A stretch of DNA of 64,000 nt from Sesamum alatum. Its lineage: Eukaryota; Streptophyta; Magnoliopsida; Lamiales; Pedaliaceae. This document shows, piece after piece, positions 21,701-35,038 of the stretch. Numbering within the stretch: position 1 is the stretch's first letter; each line of letters starts with the position of its first letter. Both the position numbers and the translations under genes were made by a program. The stretch spans positions 45,525,702-45,589,701 of the forward strand of contig JACGWO010000002.1 of the NCBI GenBank assembly GCA_034509735.1. The letters run 5' to 3'. The notes below the pieces were generated by a model. The model was given only the letters and a program-made list of their open reading frames with translations. It did not search any database and was not told where the DNA came from.

Positions 21701-22232
21701 CTTATTTTAACTTACTATATAAATTAGTTATGGTCAAAAGAACCTTTCAACTCATAAGATACCATTTTCAGATGGCATGTGTGGAATAAACTTGCATGCA
21801 CAAATGTTAGTATCATCATAAGCTATAATTTTCACCTAATATGTTCAATTCCTAATGTTAGTTTGTTCAAATATTATATCTTTCTAATACTAAGTATACA
21901 ACTCAAATAATCTAAGTTATACAATTAGCTTTTAATTTGTTTTAATGAACTATACATTTGTTTTTATGGCTTACTCTAATACTTCGCTTATCTCATTTAA
22001 GTACGAGGATGTAGCTGAATCCTCAACAGCCATGCAACAAAGACCGCCGACGTTTAGCTGTCCAATCTGCATGGAAGCACTGGCGGAAGAGACAGCTACC
22101 AAGTGTGGCCATGTCTTCTGCAAAGGGTGCATTGTGGAGGCATTAACCAATGAAAGAAAATGCCCCATATGTAGAAGGAAGCTTAGAATAAGAGATATAT
22201 TTAGGATTTATCTTTCAAACAATGGTCGATAG
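18758..22232 (+). CDS. P2: RNF4-like RING E3 ubiquitin ligase (putative SUMO-targeted), 181 aa
   Basis: Coding exons: 18758-18907, 18985-19048, 20053-20153, 22002-22232. Phases are 0, 1, 0 and the joined frame is open, giving 181 aa. Exon 1 carries RDLDLN (residues 3-8) and an acidic-flanked VTII (40-43), which fits a SUMO-interacting motif. Exon 2 is basic (NRSRRNQR), a possible nuclear signal. Exon 3 is Asn/His-rich. Exon 4 has the C3HC4 RING: C125, C128, C140, H142, C145, C148, C159, C162, ending IFRIYLSNNGR. This order matches plant RNF4-like proteins, which transfer ubiquitin to sumoylated nuclear proteins; that role is inferred from family resemblance. Exon 2 has an alternative donor 9 nt downstream, also phase 1. 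The start follows directly after the leader-intron acceptor CTTTAG/ATG. It diverges from M1 and converges on the unit 2 B1 exon. Confidence 0.82.
20154..22001 (+). other. Intron 3 of P2
   Basis: 1.85 kb, GT/AG borders. Contains a CACTACAAGAAAACATG stretch at 20317 that resembles one end of a CACTA element without a visible partner, and an insert at about 20,670-20,760 with AACCC/GGGTT inverted segments. The 70-codon ORF at 20962-21174 is not supported. Confidence 0.6.
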
Positions 22233-25200
22233 GGCCATAATCCTAAGTATGCATAAATACTTTTGTTCTAGATTAACATCTTCTAGTTAATCATTTCTTG
22301 TTGTTTGCTATATTTTGACATTGTTAGTTGGAGATCCATGTCGTCAGTATTATTATAAAACGAAAATCATAGAAATAATGGAGACAATTACTTAATATCA
22401 TTCGTGTACATTTTGTGCATATATTGTATTGTGAATCCCGTGCTAGTTAGATATTGTAATAATTAATATGTTCGCTTGCACTTACATGGATAGTCATGAT
22501 CTCTGGTCTAATGAGAACTCGTACATTATTGATTGACTTATAAAGTTGTTGCTAAACATCATAAAATGGAGGAATAACGGAAAACTTTCATACTTAATCA
22601 AGTGAGAAACTCAATTTTTAAATAAGCTTTTTAAGCTATACCACTGGAGCCACATCTTAGGTAACTTGACAAGCCTGGATTTAACTTTAAACATATTTGT
22701 GCGTTTTTAGTGCAAAGCATGTATTTTTATCTATTATTTTTACATATTTCTGTAATTTTAGTTTGAAAAAGTGAAGCGCGGCTTTTTTAGTTGATATACA
22801 TTGAATCATATACTTGGTAGAGTTAAGTGTAAATTACTCCGGTCAAAGTTGCATCACATCATTTTTAATTAATTGACTATATGTGGTTGTATTATCTTAA
22901 GTTTTATAAATCTGTTTATAATTATGTTCAAATTGGTTATTATTTGTTTTCTTATTGCATGCTAAGCTTAATGTTTTGATATGATCAGTACTCAGGAGGC
23001 AAATGGATCATTTTCTAGGATCATTATAAAAAATATTTTTGTTTAAGAATATATAGTTATTTAATTAAATATATCAAAGTTTCATGTAAAATTTCCAAGA
23101 ATTTTTTTTTGTTTAAAAAAATCAAAATTTATATCTTGGATATCCTTAAAGCTTCATAAAAGAATTATGAAGTTTCTTAAATTTACAAGCCGGAGATAAT
23201 AATTTGTACTACTATCGAATATATACATTGTACAAAATAAAAAACCTTTAAACAAAAAAGAATCATCATCATTAAAACTAAAGGTGAATTACAATGGCAT
23301 CCCTTAAGGTTTGGCATAATTACGGATATTCTCTCATTTCTACTTACTTTTTTCTTTTCCTTGAACTTTCTTGGCTAAAGAATTGGAATCTTGGTATTAA
23401 ATATATTGATTTTGTTATAAAGTTACTAATGATGTAAGTCTGTAAATTATTTCTATAAATTTGTGCTTGAGAAGCGTTGCACAGCAGGCCACGACTCTAG
23501 GGCACCTTTGCGACATGAGGTGTCATGGTCTTTAACCACTGTGAGTCTAGTTACATATCTTTTAAACTTGGTTTAAATTATTTGACAGTTAAAGATATCG
23601 TATGAGTTTGGTTTGATGTTAGGAAAATGCATTTATTATGATAAAATAATTGCATCAAACGTCTAAGTTGTCACAAACGACTAATTTTTTTGTAACAAAT
23701 TGTACTAATTTTTTTAATGGAGTTGAATTTTCGTAACAATTGTATTAGTTCGATACAAGAAATTGAAGTTTCATAAAAAAAGTTCGCAATGAAAGAAACA
23801 GTTCGTTACGCAAAGTAAAACATATATTGATTACAACACTAGAAAAAATGTAACTATTAGCCATGGTTAAAAAGTAAATAGCTGTAGTAAATAGACATTC
23901 ACCACTGCTACGCCGGTTGTTGGCCGTGGTTTTTGCGAGTGTAGTTAAAATTTTTGTCATGGTTAAAAGCCATGGCAAAAACTTTTGTCATGGCTCATAG
24001 TCAGAGAAAAAAAAATTGTTTACATGGTAGATAATTTATGTTTTCGCAATGGTTTTTGTTTAATCATAATTAATAATAATTATTTACCATGATTTAGTCC
24101 ATAGTCAATAAAATTTGTAACAAAAAGTAAATTTTGTTCTAGTGTAATTTATGGTGAAAAAAGAATTATTTTTCTCGTAGCAATATTTTGATTTGTCAGA
24201 ACAAGTTAAATTGGTAAAAAGAATGATAGTCACGGTAAATATAGAAACTTTAGAAAAAATTATTTCGCCTCTTTTTATTTGTTAATTTTATTTTATTTTT
24301 CAATCTATTTATATAATTTCTAGAAATATATTTTAAATTGGTTTTAATGTATATAGAAATATACATTAGTTATCTATACTAGTGTGTGTGACACACCCAA
24401 ATGTGCTGCGAAGTTATACACAAATCACTCATTCTTTTTAAAAATTATGCATACACCTTTTAAAATGTCAACATCATTATACATATAATTACTCCTTTTT
24501 TTTGTTGCTGTTAATTAGGGAGTTAATAATGTTCTTTGAGTAAAATTAACATAGACTCTATATATGACAGAGAAATAGAGATATATATACTTAAACTTAT
24601 GGCTCATGATAAATGGGTGATCAATGTTGTAAATATTTTTTTAATCATCTTATCCAAAAATGTAAAAGATTAAGACATATGGTAACCAAAGACAAATTAA
24701 ATAAATAAACTCGTTAGCTTTTAAGTGATTGTCGACAATATCAAAATATATATATATATATATATGTAAGATGAATTTCATCTATCCAATTACTTTTAAT
24801 GTATGTAAACAATATCGATTTAGATATGGAGACTAAAATAAAGATAACAAGCTGATACATTTGGAGATAGATATAGAAACAGATTCATATATGCACCGAG
24901 ACATAGGTAAGTAATCAACTATATATAGGCTTAGAGATGATTTTAAATACATTGTAGTTATTTAAGGAATTAGACATAAAATTTTCAAACTTCAGAGGGT
25001 GTCACTGTAATTTACCCTATTTATTATTACAACCTATACAAGCATGAGACTCACAACACAATATATGCACAAAATTTGCACAAATGATATTTAAGTAATT
25101 ATCTCCCTTTGTTCTATGATTTGATGTTTCTAATAATAATAGCAAAATGGATCTCCAACTAACGATGTCAAAATATAGCAAACAAGAACAAATTATTAAT

Positions 25201-25248
25201 TGGAACATGTTCTTCTAGAAAAAAGTATTCGTGCATAGGATTATGGTC
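22233..25248. other. 3' flanks between convergent P2 and B1 (unit 2)
   Basis: Almost identical to 1975-4815. Contains the CACTA-like element at 23837-24144 and the MITE-B right end at 24988-25018. No gene seen. Confidence 0.6.
23837..24144. mobile_element. Small CACTA-like element (unit 2)
   Basis: Starts CACTAGAAAAAATG and ends TTTTGTTCTAGTG; allelic to 3581-3885. Confidence 0.4.
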
Positions 25249-25479
25249 CTATCGACCATTGTTTGAAAGATAGATCCTAAATACGTCTCCTACTTTGACC
25301 TTCCTTCTACATATCGGGCACTTCCTTTCATTAGTTAGTGCCTCCACAATACACATCTTGCAAAAGACGTGGCCGCACTTTGTGGATGTTTCTTCCACCA
25401 GTTCTTCCATGCAAATTGGACAACTTAACATTGATGATCTTTGTTGCATGGGTGTTGAGGATTCAGGTACATCTTCGTA
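25249..25479 (-). CDS. B1 RING exon of unit 2, intact but orphan
   Basis: 231 nt with a complete C3HC4 RING (CPICMEELVEETSTKCGHVFCKMC onward in the frame), stop TAG, and acceptor AAG/TAC at 25479/25480. The N-terminal exons of a minus gene are missing in this unit because of the 8.95-kb deletion, so no full gene can be built within the unit. The frame stays open upstream of the acceptor to an ATG at 25515, which would allow an 88-aa RING-only protein if a transcript starts in the former intron. Expression is unknown; decay in units 1 and 3 argues that B1 copies are not constrained. Confidence 0.6.
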   Translation of the reverse strand, partial: YEDVPESSTPMQQRSSMLSCPICMEELVEETSTKCGHVFCKMCIVEALTNERKCPICRRKVKVGDVFRIYLSNNGR

Positions 25480-26010
25480 CTTAAATGAGATAAGCGAAGT
25501 ATTAGAGTAAGTCATAAAAATAAATGCATAGCTTATTAAAACAAATTAAAAGCTAATTGCATAATTTACATTATTTGAGTTGTATACTAATGGAACTATT
25601 AGTATTAGATATTTGAAACAAACTATTATATTCAATATTGAATACTTTAAGCGAACTTTACTTTTGTTAGAACCACAAGCTCGTGCAGTAAATATGCTAA
25701 AAATTGAACAAATGCCCATGAATGAACTAATTCAATTGGATATATGGCAGCAACAGATGAGCAAACAATGATAACAGATACTCAATAATGTAATGCTATA
25801 ATTAGATAACACAATAAATTTATTTTAGAGCAAGAAATAAACACAATGTTGGGGTTTTGGGTTAAGTAGAATATTTGTTTAACTTAACTATATATTTTCT
25901 TGGTTGTAAATGTTGTTAAGCACACATCATATACATTATTAGTTTAAAAATTTGAGTCTTAATAAATAGTATAGATATAGAAGATTGTTCTTAAGATGGT
26001 GTGGGTTGAG

Positions 26011-26279
26011 CCAATGAAGCCTAGCTCAGTTGGCGAAACTGAGGTCCCATGATCCTTGAGGTCATGGGTTCGAATCCCCTGCGTGGGATAATTTGTTTCT
26101 ATTGCATAGTAGGTTTATTTGTTTCTACTGTATAGTAGGTTATTTGTTGTTGTAATAGCACGATGTTAGTATATGTGATATTATTGATAGGAATGTCGTA
26201 TTTGTCTCTTGATACTGATAGAATTGATTTTTTTCGCTTTATTTCAATTAATAAAATTCATCAGTTCCAACTCAAAAAA
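26011..26279 (+). mobile_element. tRNA-derived SINE, copy in unit 2
   Basis: Same insertion as 5578-5846, with perfect flanking duplication agatggtgtgggttgag at 25994-26010 and 26280-26296. Confidence 0.9.
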
Positions 26280-26555
26280 AGATGGTGTGGGTTGAGTTGC
26301 TCCTAAGAGATATGATAAGAATAGTTTTAGTGGATCGTAATAGTTGCGTGAGTGAGTTGATGTGTTGCATTGTGATGAACTTAAAATTTAGGGATGACTA
26401 CATTTATACTTCCCAACCTATGGTTTATTTATACAAATTATTCTTGTATTTTGAATAATTACATATATACTCACCTAAAGCGTCAACATTATTTATACAA
26501 ATCACTCGTTTTTTTGAAAAATTACGCATACACATCCCAAAAATATCAACATTAA

Positions 26556-29500
26556 TATATATTTTAAATGACATTAGGTACTTTTAAGTTTTTTATGAAG
26601 GAAAAATTACTAAAACCTCATTAAGATAAACTCTAATTCTAAAAAAATCCAACAATATGCTTTTTAAATTTAAGGAGTGACGATGAGATAATTTCATTCT
26701 AAAATCTAGAAATATGGGTTTATTTATTGATGGAGTCAAGATGATATAATTCTCGGGAGTTACTGCCGTTATTTCTAAGATTAAGAAACTTAAAAGAATA
26801 GCGTTTTTTTTCTTTGGCATTGTCAAATTCCATAAATTACGTGCATGGTGATTATAATTATAATAATTAAAATTCTTAGAAAAAATATATCTTATATATT
26901 AATTAGGCATAACTAAGTCGGTTACTTTACGATGTCAAGATGCTAATTGAATTATTATCAATTTGTAAACATATTCAATAGTAGTTTGTAGTTACATACA
27001 AAGTGGAAATGAAGGCGAGTAAGAATTCAAAGTGAAAGAGAATAAGTTATTAAGGAAATATGATGTTGGATAATATTTGTAAACCAAGTAGAAAATGTGT
27101 TTATGGTTAACATTAAAGAAATAAAAATTGTGATGCATAAAAGGGGTTTCATTCTTCAATTTCTAACTAGGGAATATTACATATAAAAGACATCATAACT
27201 GGTGTACTAGAAGATTTGCGATTGCATGGGAATTTCGTTGCAAGATTGCATGGCAATTCTGTTGCATGATTTGCGATTGCATGGTTTAAGTCTCCCAGGT
27301 GGACGTAAATTCAACCCATGTACACGGTGGAAATAGGACGAATCCCAAAGTTGACCGTAGATTCTCATGAATAAATGGTGCATCGGTTGAAATTTAATTA
27401 CATAGATGGTTTACTCAATTAGTAAATAACAACTCATAGTACGTAAGAAAATTTCATTGCTTTGTTGGTCATTAATTATGTTTTGTCGACTAAATGCATT
27501 TCGTTTACAATTTTAGGGCTTTTTTTTTTTTCTTTAGCTAAGATCCACTTCTTGGGGAGGGTGTTTTAGAAATTTTTGAATTTCGTTTATAATTGTATTT
27601 AAAATCACTTTAGTCCCTCATTTTCACTTTCTCACGTTGGCATCCCTGAACTTTATATATTGTTTCAAATCAGTCCTTCTGACCACTTCCCAATGAAAAT
27701 TTGACCGGAGTTTGAAACTTTTTTGCTTTTTTCACTTCAGTTAAGTTTTAAAACATATCATATTGGTCCATATTTTGAGCAGACAAAATACTCTAGATTC
27801 CCATGTAAAATGTTGGTTGTTGGTGCTTATTTAAAAGTTGCTCCCTTAGTGGTCAACAACATATTGTGAGAAATTTCAATTGAGAATAATGGTTGTTGTT
27901 ACATATTTTTGATGCAATTTGGCAAAATTGTGGTGCTCTTGGACTAATGCAAACCTAGGATAAAGGTTTTTTGGTTGTGAAATATGGCTAAGATGTTTTT
28001 TCATTATTTTTTATTAGTTTTTGCTTGTGAAAAATATTGATGAATGTCTGTATCAATCCAAGAGCAATATAATTATGTTGAATTGCCACAAAAATATGTA
28101 ACAACAACCATTTTCCTGACATTAAATTTATGTCAAAATGTTGTTGCCCCTCAAATAAACACTAACAACCAAGATTTTGGGTGGTAAGCCACTACAAGAA
28201 ATTACGCCAATAGTTAGGAAAATTAGAAAGGAGCCAATAGTTAGGAAAATTAGAAAGGAGGGTAATTTGTTGGATTGATGCAAACCTTCATCCATATGTT
28301 TCACAAGCATAAACTAGTGAAAAACTTTCATCCTAGGTTTGCATTAGTCCAAGAGCATAGCATCATAGTTTTGCCAAATAACAAAATAATATGTACTAAT
28401 TACAACCATTATTCATAGTTCAAATTTCTCATAATATGTTGTCGACCACCTAAGGAGCATAAATGAACACCAACAACTAACATTTTATGTGGGAAGCTAT
28501 AATATTTTTTCCGCCCAAGAATTATTGGCGGTTGGTTCCTGGATTTTGGCAAACCTACCCCAGACCCAATTTGTTGTCATTCCTAATTCTAATTCTAGTA
28601 GCTGAACATTGATTAGCGAAAATAAACCGACAATTTTTCTGGATAGGTCGAAACTATTGCAAGAAAATGGAGAAAGAACACCGAGTGTTCAAAAGCTTCT
28701 AGAGCAACACCGAAAAATAGTTGATCTTAGTTGAAGAAAAACAAACTAAAATTGTAAACAAACTACATTTAGTAAACAAAACGTAATTAACAACCAACAA
28801 TACATGAAATTTCTTCTGTACTATGAGTTGTTATTCAATGATTGACTTGAAAGAAAAATGCTAGTTAAATTATAGGCAATTTCAAGTTGATTACAACAAA
28901 CGAAAAAAAAGGGCAATGTTTGTTGTGTTCAAACGATCTTGAACTAATTATCTTTCAAACACCATTTTAGTAAACCATATGTACAAGTGGTCTTCTCAGA
29001 AAATTCCAAGCATTTATAACAGAGGGGAACCATGACCCTCTTCAGAAACATGATCTTCCAGTGTTCTCTCTATTCTTCGTGGTTATGTAGGCCCTAGATA
29101 CGAGGTCGAGTTTTGAAACACACTGCCCGTGGTAGCCTTTGTTTTCTACTGGAACTTCTCATTTTCAGTATTTTAGCAATGACTTGCACCATTTATTTAT
29201 AAGAATCTACAGTCAAATTTAGGGTTCGTCCTATTTAGGGTTTGGATTTACTTGGGACGTACACTTAAACTCTTCGTACTTAAGCAACATTATTACCATG
29301 CAATCGCACAACACAATTACCATGCATGCAATCGTAAATCTTCTAGGATATGGTTGTGACGTCTCATGTATCATTCCCTAGCTAGCAATTGAAGAATTAA
29401 ACTCCTTCTACGGATAACAATTATTATTATTTTTTTTTTTGTGAAATTTTCTTAAGTGAATTATAATGATCATTTTCATCAACAAACTTCCTTACGCCAT

Positions 29501-29927
29501 CACTCATTGAACAATGTGAAAATTATAAAATTATGAAATCTGAAGATACTCTGTAAATACAAAACCATGAATCGATAACTTTAATTTGCAAGTAGAGGTA
29601 ACCTTTGTTTCAAAAATATTGCTTTATTTCAAAAAGAAATTAAAAGATTACAAATTCAGTGATGCAAATTCTAAAAATATCAATGGGTACTTACTCATTG
29701 CATTGATTATAGGCTAAAAAGGTATCTGATGAATTGGCATAATTTTGTTTAGATTCACTTCCTAAGACAACATAGCCCATCTTTTTCTTTCTTCATCTTC
29801 ATCCCTAATGCTTTCACATCATTGCAGTAGAATTTAAATCTCTATAAATTTCTCAGCATCACCTCTCATAAATCACCACCTTAATTTTCTCTTCTTTTTT
29901 TCTTCTCTCAAAAGACACTCGGTGAAG
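26556..29927. repeat. Palindromic promoter region, unit 2 (minus-side part truncated)
   Basis: Matches 15071-18159 of unit 1. The minus-arm promoter and gene are gone, leaving only the inner minus arm and the full plus arm. Centre near 28,160. The 282-bp segment absent from P2 is present at 29465-29746. Confidence 0.7.
29842..29927 (+). promoter_or_regulatory. P3 core promoter and untranslated exon
   Basis: TATA box CTATAAAT at 29842-29849; leader exon ends at 29927 (GGTGAAG/GTAAA). The leader intron is 29928-31550. Confidence 0.65.
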
Positions 29928-31550
29928 GTAAATTATTTTTATGTGTGATTTTTTTTTTCAAATGAATCTTTCATCTTTTTGTTTATTAAACTCTTTAAAA
30001 GAATTGAAATGGATTCTAGTTTTGTTGAGTTTTTTATGTATAAGGAATCTTTAAGTTCTTGAGAGAGTGTTGTATACTTTTCTCAGTTGTTGAATTTTCA
30101 ATCATTTCATCTTGAAATATTTTTCATATATACATAGTTAAATGTACTTTTTATGTTATTGGTTCTCATTGTTCTAGAGATCTGTTTGTGACGACTCTAA
30201 TACATGGTTTTATCCATTTTTTTGTGATATATATAGTCTCGATCTATGTATAACTGTGTGAATTAGGGGCTTAAGCATCATGTTGAATTTATAGATGGAT
30301 TAAAGAGGGTTATGCAAAGTGATAAAGTTGCATTGGTTATATCTTTTATTTTATTAAAATCTATTCCAGAAATTTGAGGAGAGAATAGACACTATTTTGG
30401 TTCAAGACAACCGTTTTTCAATGATTGTTTATTCTATTTCTTTTAAAATATTTAATGTAAAAATTATTTTTTTATAATTTTTTTGGCCTAGCGATCGTTG
30501 CTAAGAATTAATTCAGTGTCATTATTTTCAGTTTTCCTCGTCTTACTTGGTTTCCCATGAATTAGATGAGCAAGCTAAAATTACATCACTTGATTTTCTA
30601 TTTTTCTTGAGGTGGAAATGGCATCTCCTTTTAAGTTCCAACTTCTTTTAAGTCGGGGAATCTTAATCCCAAAAAATTATTCACACAACACAATGCTTAT
30701 TAGTTACATAGATTCGAGAAGACAATTTTTGCTTCGATTAGCTCTTCTTACACCATATTATTTTGATATATTTATGTTATTACAAACATCTGCATGTATT
30801 TGAAGCTACTTGTGACACACATAATGCAAATTGATCTACAAGCTCATAGATCTCTAAATTTTAGTAGAAATCAACGTTGTTGAAACATTCTGAAATGGTA
30901 TATATACTCGATATCTTAATATAGAAATACTGTGAAGATTTTGAATTTATATTTGCTAAATTAGATCTTGGTAGTTTCATAATATCCGTTGTTGCTCATA
31001 TGTATTCCAAAATAGTTACGTGTCTACCATTTGAGTTCCATTATTGACACATGACAAAGTTTGATCAACATTTCAGTATTAGATACTTTTATGCTATATC
31101 GAAAATTTAAATAATCTGCATTCATTAGTAAAGCTATGCACCTCAAAATTAACATAATTGCATTCTATTGAACTCGATGGACGATGTATAATTACCGTAT
31201 CTAGAACTTATTATAGAAATAAATAGCTTAAGCTTAATAAAGAAATATTTGAACTTTTTGTTGAGTTACTTTAAACGGCCAACGACATTTTGAAAGGTCA
31301 AACAATTGATTATGTCAGGAAGCCCGACTATTTATTGTGCACAAACTTTATGTCTTAAAAGCTTTGCCACTCAATGTCTTTATATAAATTTTATTGAAAA
31401 ATTCCTTTCATGTCAGTATATAAGATAAAAGAAATACCTAAGCTAAACAAAGAAATTTATTTTGGTAACTAAAACTACGTATACTTGTGATGTTGCATAT
31501 CATTTTAGTTATTATAATAATGATTTTAGCTTCTTGTTTTCTTCCTTTAG
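29928..31550 (+). other. P3 5'-UTR intron
   Basis: 1623 bp, GT...CTTTAG. It includes the empty site for the solo LTR at 31125-31128 and about 1.07 kb (30262-31330) lacking in P2. The ORF at 30612-30803 is not supported. Confidence 0.65.
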
Positions 31551-34500
31551 ATGATGCGTGATTTGGACCTCAACACTCCAGCCCCTTCTGACGATGTGAA
31601 CACAAATTTGGAGCTTGCGTTACCTTCTGTTCCGGAGATGGCAAATCAGAATACAAATAATGATGAAGTAACCATAATCTCCCGTAGACATTTTGAACAG
31701 GTTACGCTTTCTGTAATTACACAATAATTATTAAATTCAACCTTTATTTTGTCATATAATTTGAAGTGTTATCTCAGGTTGCCAATAGGTCCAGAAGAAA
31801 TCAAAGGATACTTCGACAAATTAGTTCTACATATGAAAGAGGTCACACATGTTTTTACATATTGGATCACATCCATTTTTTCTTCTTATATGGATTTACG
31901 ATATTGAAAAATATATTTTTCCATCTTAAAGAAATCAAAAATTAATTATTTGGAATAATGGTCAGTAGCAAACATGATGCAGATAATGAGGTTTATAGAG
32001 CAATCAAATGAAGGGAACAAAATATTTGTTTCTTAGTAAAATTTGTAGCATGCTTTCAAAATTTTGATATTTGTTTGTGAATATGTGTAGTTTATTAGTT
32101 TTATAAGAAACACCATTATAAGGGATAGAAAAAGAATCATATGGTTTTAATATACTCTATAAAACTAATAGTTATGGGCTTTTCCATTTTTGCTATAGAA
32201 AATTCAAATCTATAGAGATAAGATTTGTTAAGAAATTGATATTAATAGTTTTTCCATTTCAAATAAATTGACTACAAATTCCATTGCTGTGGTGACCAAT
32301 CAGTAGTGATTTTATTGTAATAGAATAAATTGACTATGAATTATATTAGCATGCATCAAAAGATTAGCATAGATCAATAAAGTCAATACATTTTATTGTA
32401 ATAGAATAAATTGATCTTTTCGGTGAACCTAAAATAGACCATTGTGCTCTAGTAAATGGTTATATTATTTGTTAACTATTAAGTAAAGTTATTATAACTT
32501 GTATGGGTAAACTATTATTGAAATGGATTAGAGAGTTTTGTCACGAGAACATCAAATAGTTGACGAATAAATCCGTTACATGTGTGCAATACCTAATTTA
32601 AGTTGTTAACACCAATGCCGACCCTCTTTGTGAATGCAATTTTTTTTTTATTTTTCAACCATAAATCTGGAGTTGAATGAATAAACACAAAGGAAACTAT
32701 AAATTATTTTCTTTGTCCAAATGTAACTTTCTATTTTGTGTTTTAGACACTTTTATTTTGCTCATTAGAATCTGGGGTTTAGAATTAGCTTTATCTCTTA
32801 CTTCCAATTTATAATGCATTTGAACTAACACCTTTTTATATTTGCAGCAAGTCAGCTAAATAATAACAATAACCTTCGTCCAGTTCACACAACACAAATA
32901 ACTTATGGGGTTCATCATATTGCACACGGGGAAGACCATGTAGTAAAGGTACGATTATAATATATGACTTGATAAATGTCCTATCACATTTATTTCAGTA
33001 TTAGAAGTCAAATAACTCCTATTATTTCCTCATTCATTAATCTTTACATAATGATAACAAAGTTTCATTCACCTATAATATAATAATCTCACTAACTATA
33101 GTTTATTGATATCACTACAAGAAAACATGAGTTAAAATGGAAGCATCCTCTTTAAATCATCTATTTAGTCTAAACAAAATATGGATCGATTGAGTTCATC
33201 TCTAAAGCATTACTTATCCATGTTTAGAAATTCTATGTCGAAATCCTTAACAATAACGTATGAAAAATCATCTCTATATCTAAATCACATTGTCTACATA
33301 CATTAAAAGTAATTTGATACGTAAAATTCTCTGACATATATTTCTAAATAAATTTGATATTGTCTCACAATTACTTAAAAACTAATGAGTTTATATATTT
33401 TGTTTTTGCGTATACTGTACCGTATGTTTTAGTATTTTAAATTTTTTTGATATGATGATAAAAACAACCCGAGCCTTTGTTTTGCCTGGGTTGCCTTTGA
33501 GTTGAACTAACCCAATGCGGTAAGAACCAACCCACTGTGCAATTGCATCATATTGATATTTGTTGCATATCCCATCTCATATTGTCCTGTAGTTTAGTTT
33601 TTTGATTGAGCAATACAAAAGCTTGTCGTAATTAAACTTTGTGACACGTTGCAATTGTTTTGATGAACACAATTTTCACAATATTTCTTGTCCTGAATTC
33701 TTTACAACTTTTCAATAGAGTTGTCGTCACACACATGATCGTGAAATGATTATTTAATTTTTTGTTGGAAGACCATCATAAAAAAATAAATTGCATTGAA
33801 TATCTATCATTGGAAGTTTCCCATAATTTTTCTCTATTTTGCTAAAGAAGCTTTTTTGGCAAGTGGCATGCAAATTTGCATAATTTTTAGATGCACAATT
33901 CATCGCAATTTTGCAATAAAAATTATTACTGATTACATGATAGATATTCTGAATCCGATGTTATGTGATGCTTAGCTACACGATTCCCATCACAAAGTTA
34001 ACAAATATAATTATTCATAAAATGCCCATATCTATTTAACATTTCTGATATTGTAAGTTCATAATGGTGTTTACCCACTATATTTATAACCTTTTTCTGT
34101 TAAAGAAAAAACAAAGTCCTTTGCTTATATTTCTCTTTAGCATTGGAGGAGAAAATACTATGAGTTACGTCCATGATGCTACTAATAAATGAGATTGGTG
34201 AAACTTAATTAGTTTTTCAATATATATATAATATGTGATTTTTCAAAATACTTTGGTACTATTTGATGAGGTGATCAATAAATATTACCTTGTATGAAAA
34301 GATAAGTCTTCAGTCTAAGTCTCACTATCATAAATGAGATTTACTTAGACGGAAACAAACGAAGTAGCTGAATTGATTGTCTGAATACAAAGATCGAAAA
34401 CATTGAAAAATATTATTGCACATTTAGTGCACATTGAAACTTCTTATTGCACTTCTATTGCACATTTTTTCCGTAATTAGTAGAACCTTATTCACTTGGT

Positions 34501-35038
34501 CTCACTCTTATTTTAACTTACTATATAAATTAGTTATGGTCAAAAGAACCTTTCAACTCATAAGATACCATTTTCAGATGGCATGTGTGGAATAAACTTG
34601 CATGCACAAATGTTAGTATCATCATAAGCTATAATTTTCACCTAATATGTTCAATTCCTAATGTTAGTTTGTTCAAATATTATATCTTTCTAATACTAAG
34701 TATACAACTCAAATAATCTAAGTTATACAATTAGCTTTTAATTTGTTTTAATGAACTATACATTTGTTTTTATGGCTTACTCTAATACTTCGCTTATCTC
34801 ATTTAAGTACGAGGATGTAGCTGAATCCTCAACAGCCATGCAACAAAGACCGCCGACGTTTAGCTGTCCAATCTGCATGGAAGCACTGGCGGAAGAGACA
34901 GCTACCAAGTGTGGCCATGTCTTCTGCAAAGGGTGCATTGTGGAGGCATTAACCAATGAAAGAAAATGCCCCATATGTAGAAGGAAGCTTAGAATAAGAG
35001 ATATATTTAGGATTTATCTTTCAAACAATGGTCGATAG
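31551..35038 (+). CDS. P3: RNF4-like RING E3 ubiquitin ligase, 181 aa, near-identical to P2
   Basis: Exons 31551-31700, 31778-31841, 32848-32948 and 34808-35038, all with the same borders and phases as P2. The RING-exon translation is identical to P1 and P2, and exons 1-3 show no change from P2 in what I read. Domain order: LDLN motif, SIM-like VTII, basic stretch, Asn-rich linker, C3HC4 RING, RIYL terminus. P3 differs from P2 mainly in regulation: a longer leader intron and an intact 282-bp upstream promoter segment. It is therefore a candidate for the best-preserved plus copy. It has no divergent partner, because unit 2 lost the M gene. Confidence 0.82.

Larger units (their letters stand above)
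1464..21721. repeat. Array unit 1 (20.26 kb)
   Basis: Defined by the shared start AATTAGTTATGG at 1464, 21722, 34528 and 59161. Order: P1 RING exon, 3' flank, B1 RING pseudo-exon (minus), SINE, MITE, deleted B3 site, M1 exons 3-1 (minus), palindromic promoter region, P2 exons 1-3 (plus), whose RING exon lies at the start of unit 2. Unit 1 lacks B2 and has lost B3. Confidence 0.85.
21722..34527. repeat. Array unit 2 (12.8 kb, with an 8.95-kb internal deletion)
   Basis: Order: P2 RING exon, 3' flank, intact orphan B1 RING exon (minus), SINE, then a direct jump at about 26,551-26,556 from the 3'-flank repeat to palindrome sequence, then P3 exons. Compared with unit 1 it lacks the counterpart of about 6120-15070, that is MITE-A, the whole M gene and its leader intron. 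Confidence 0.85.
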
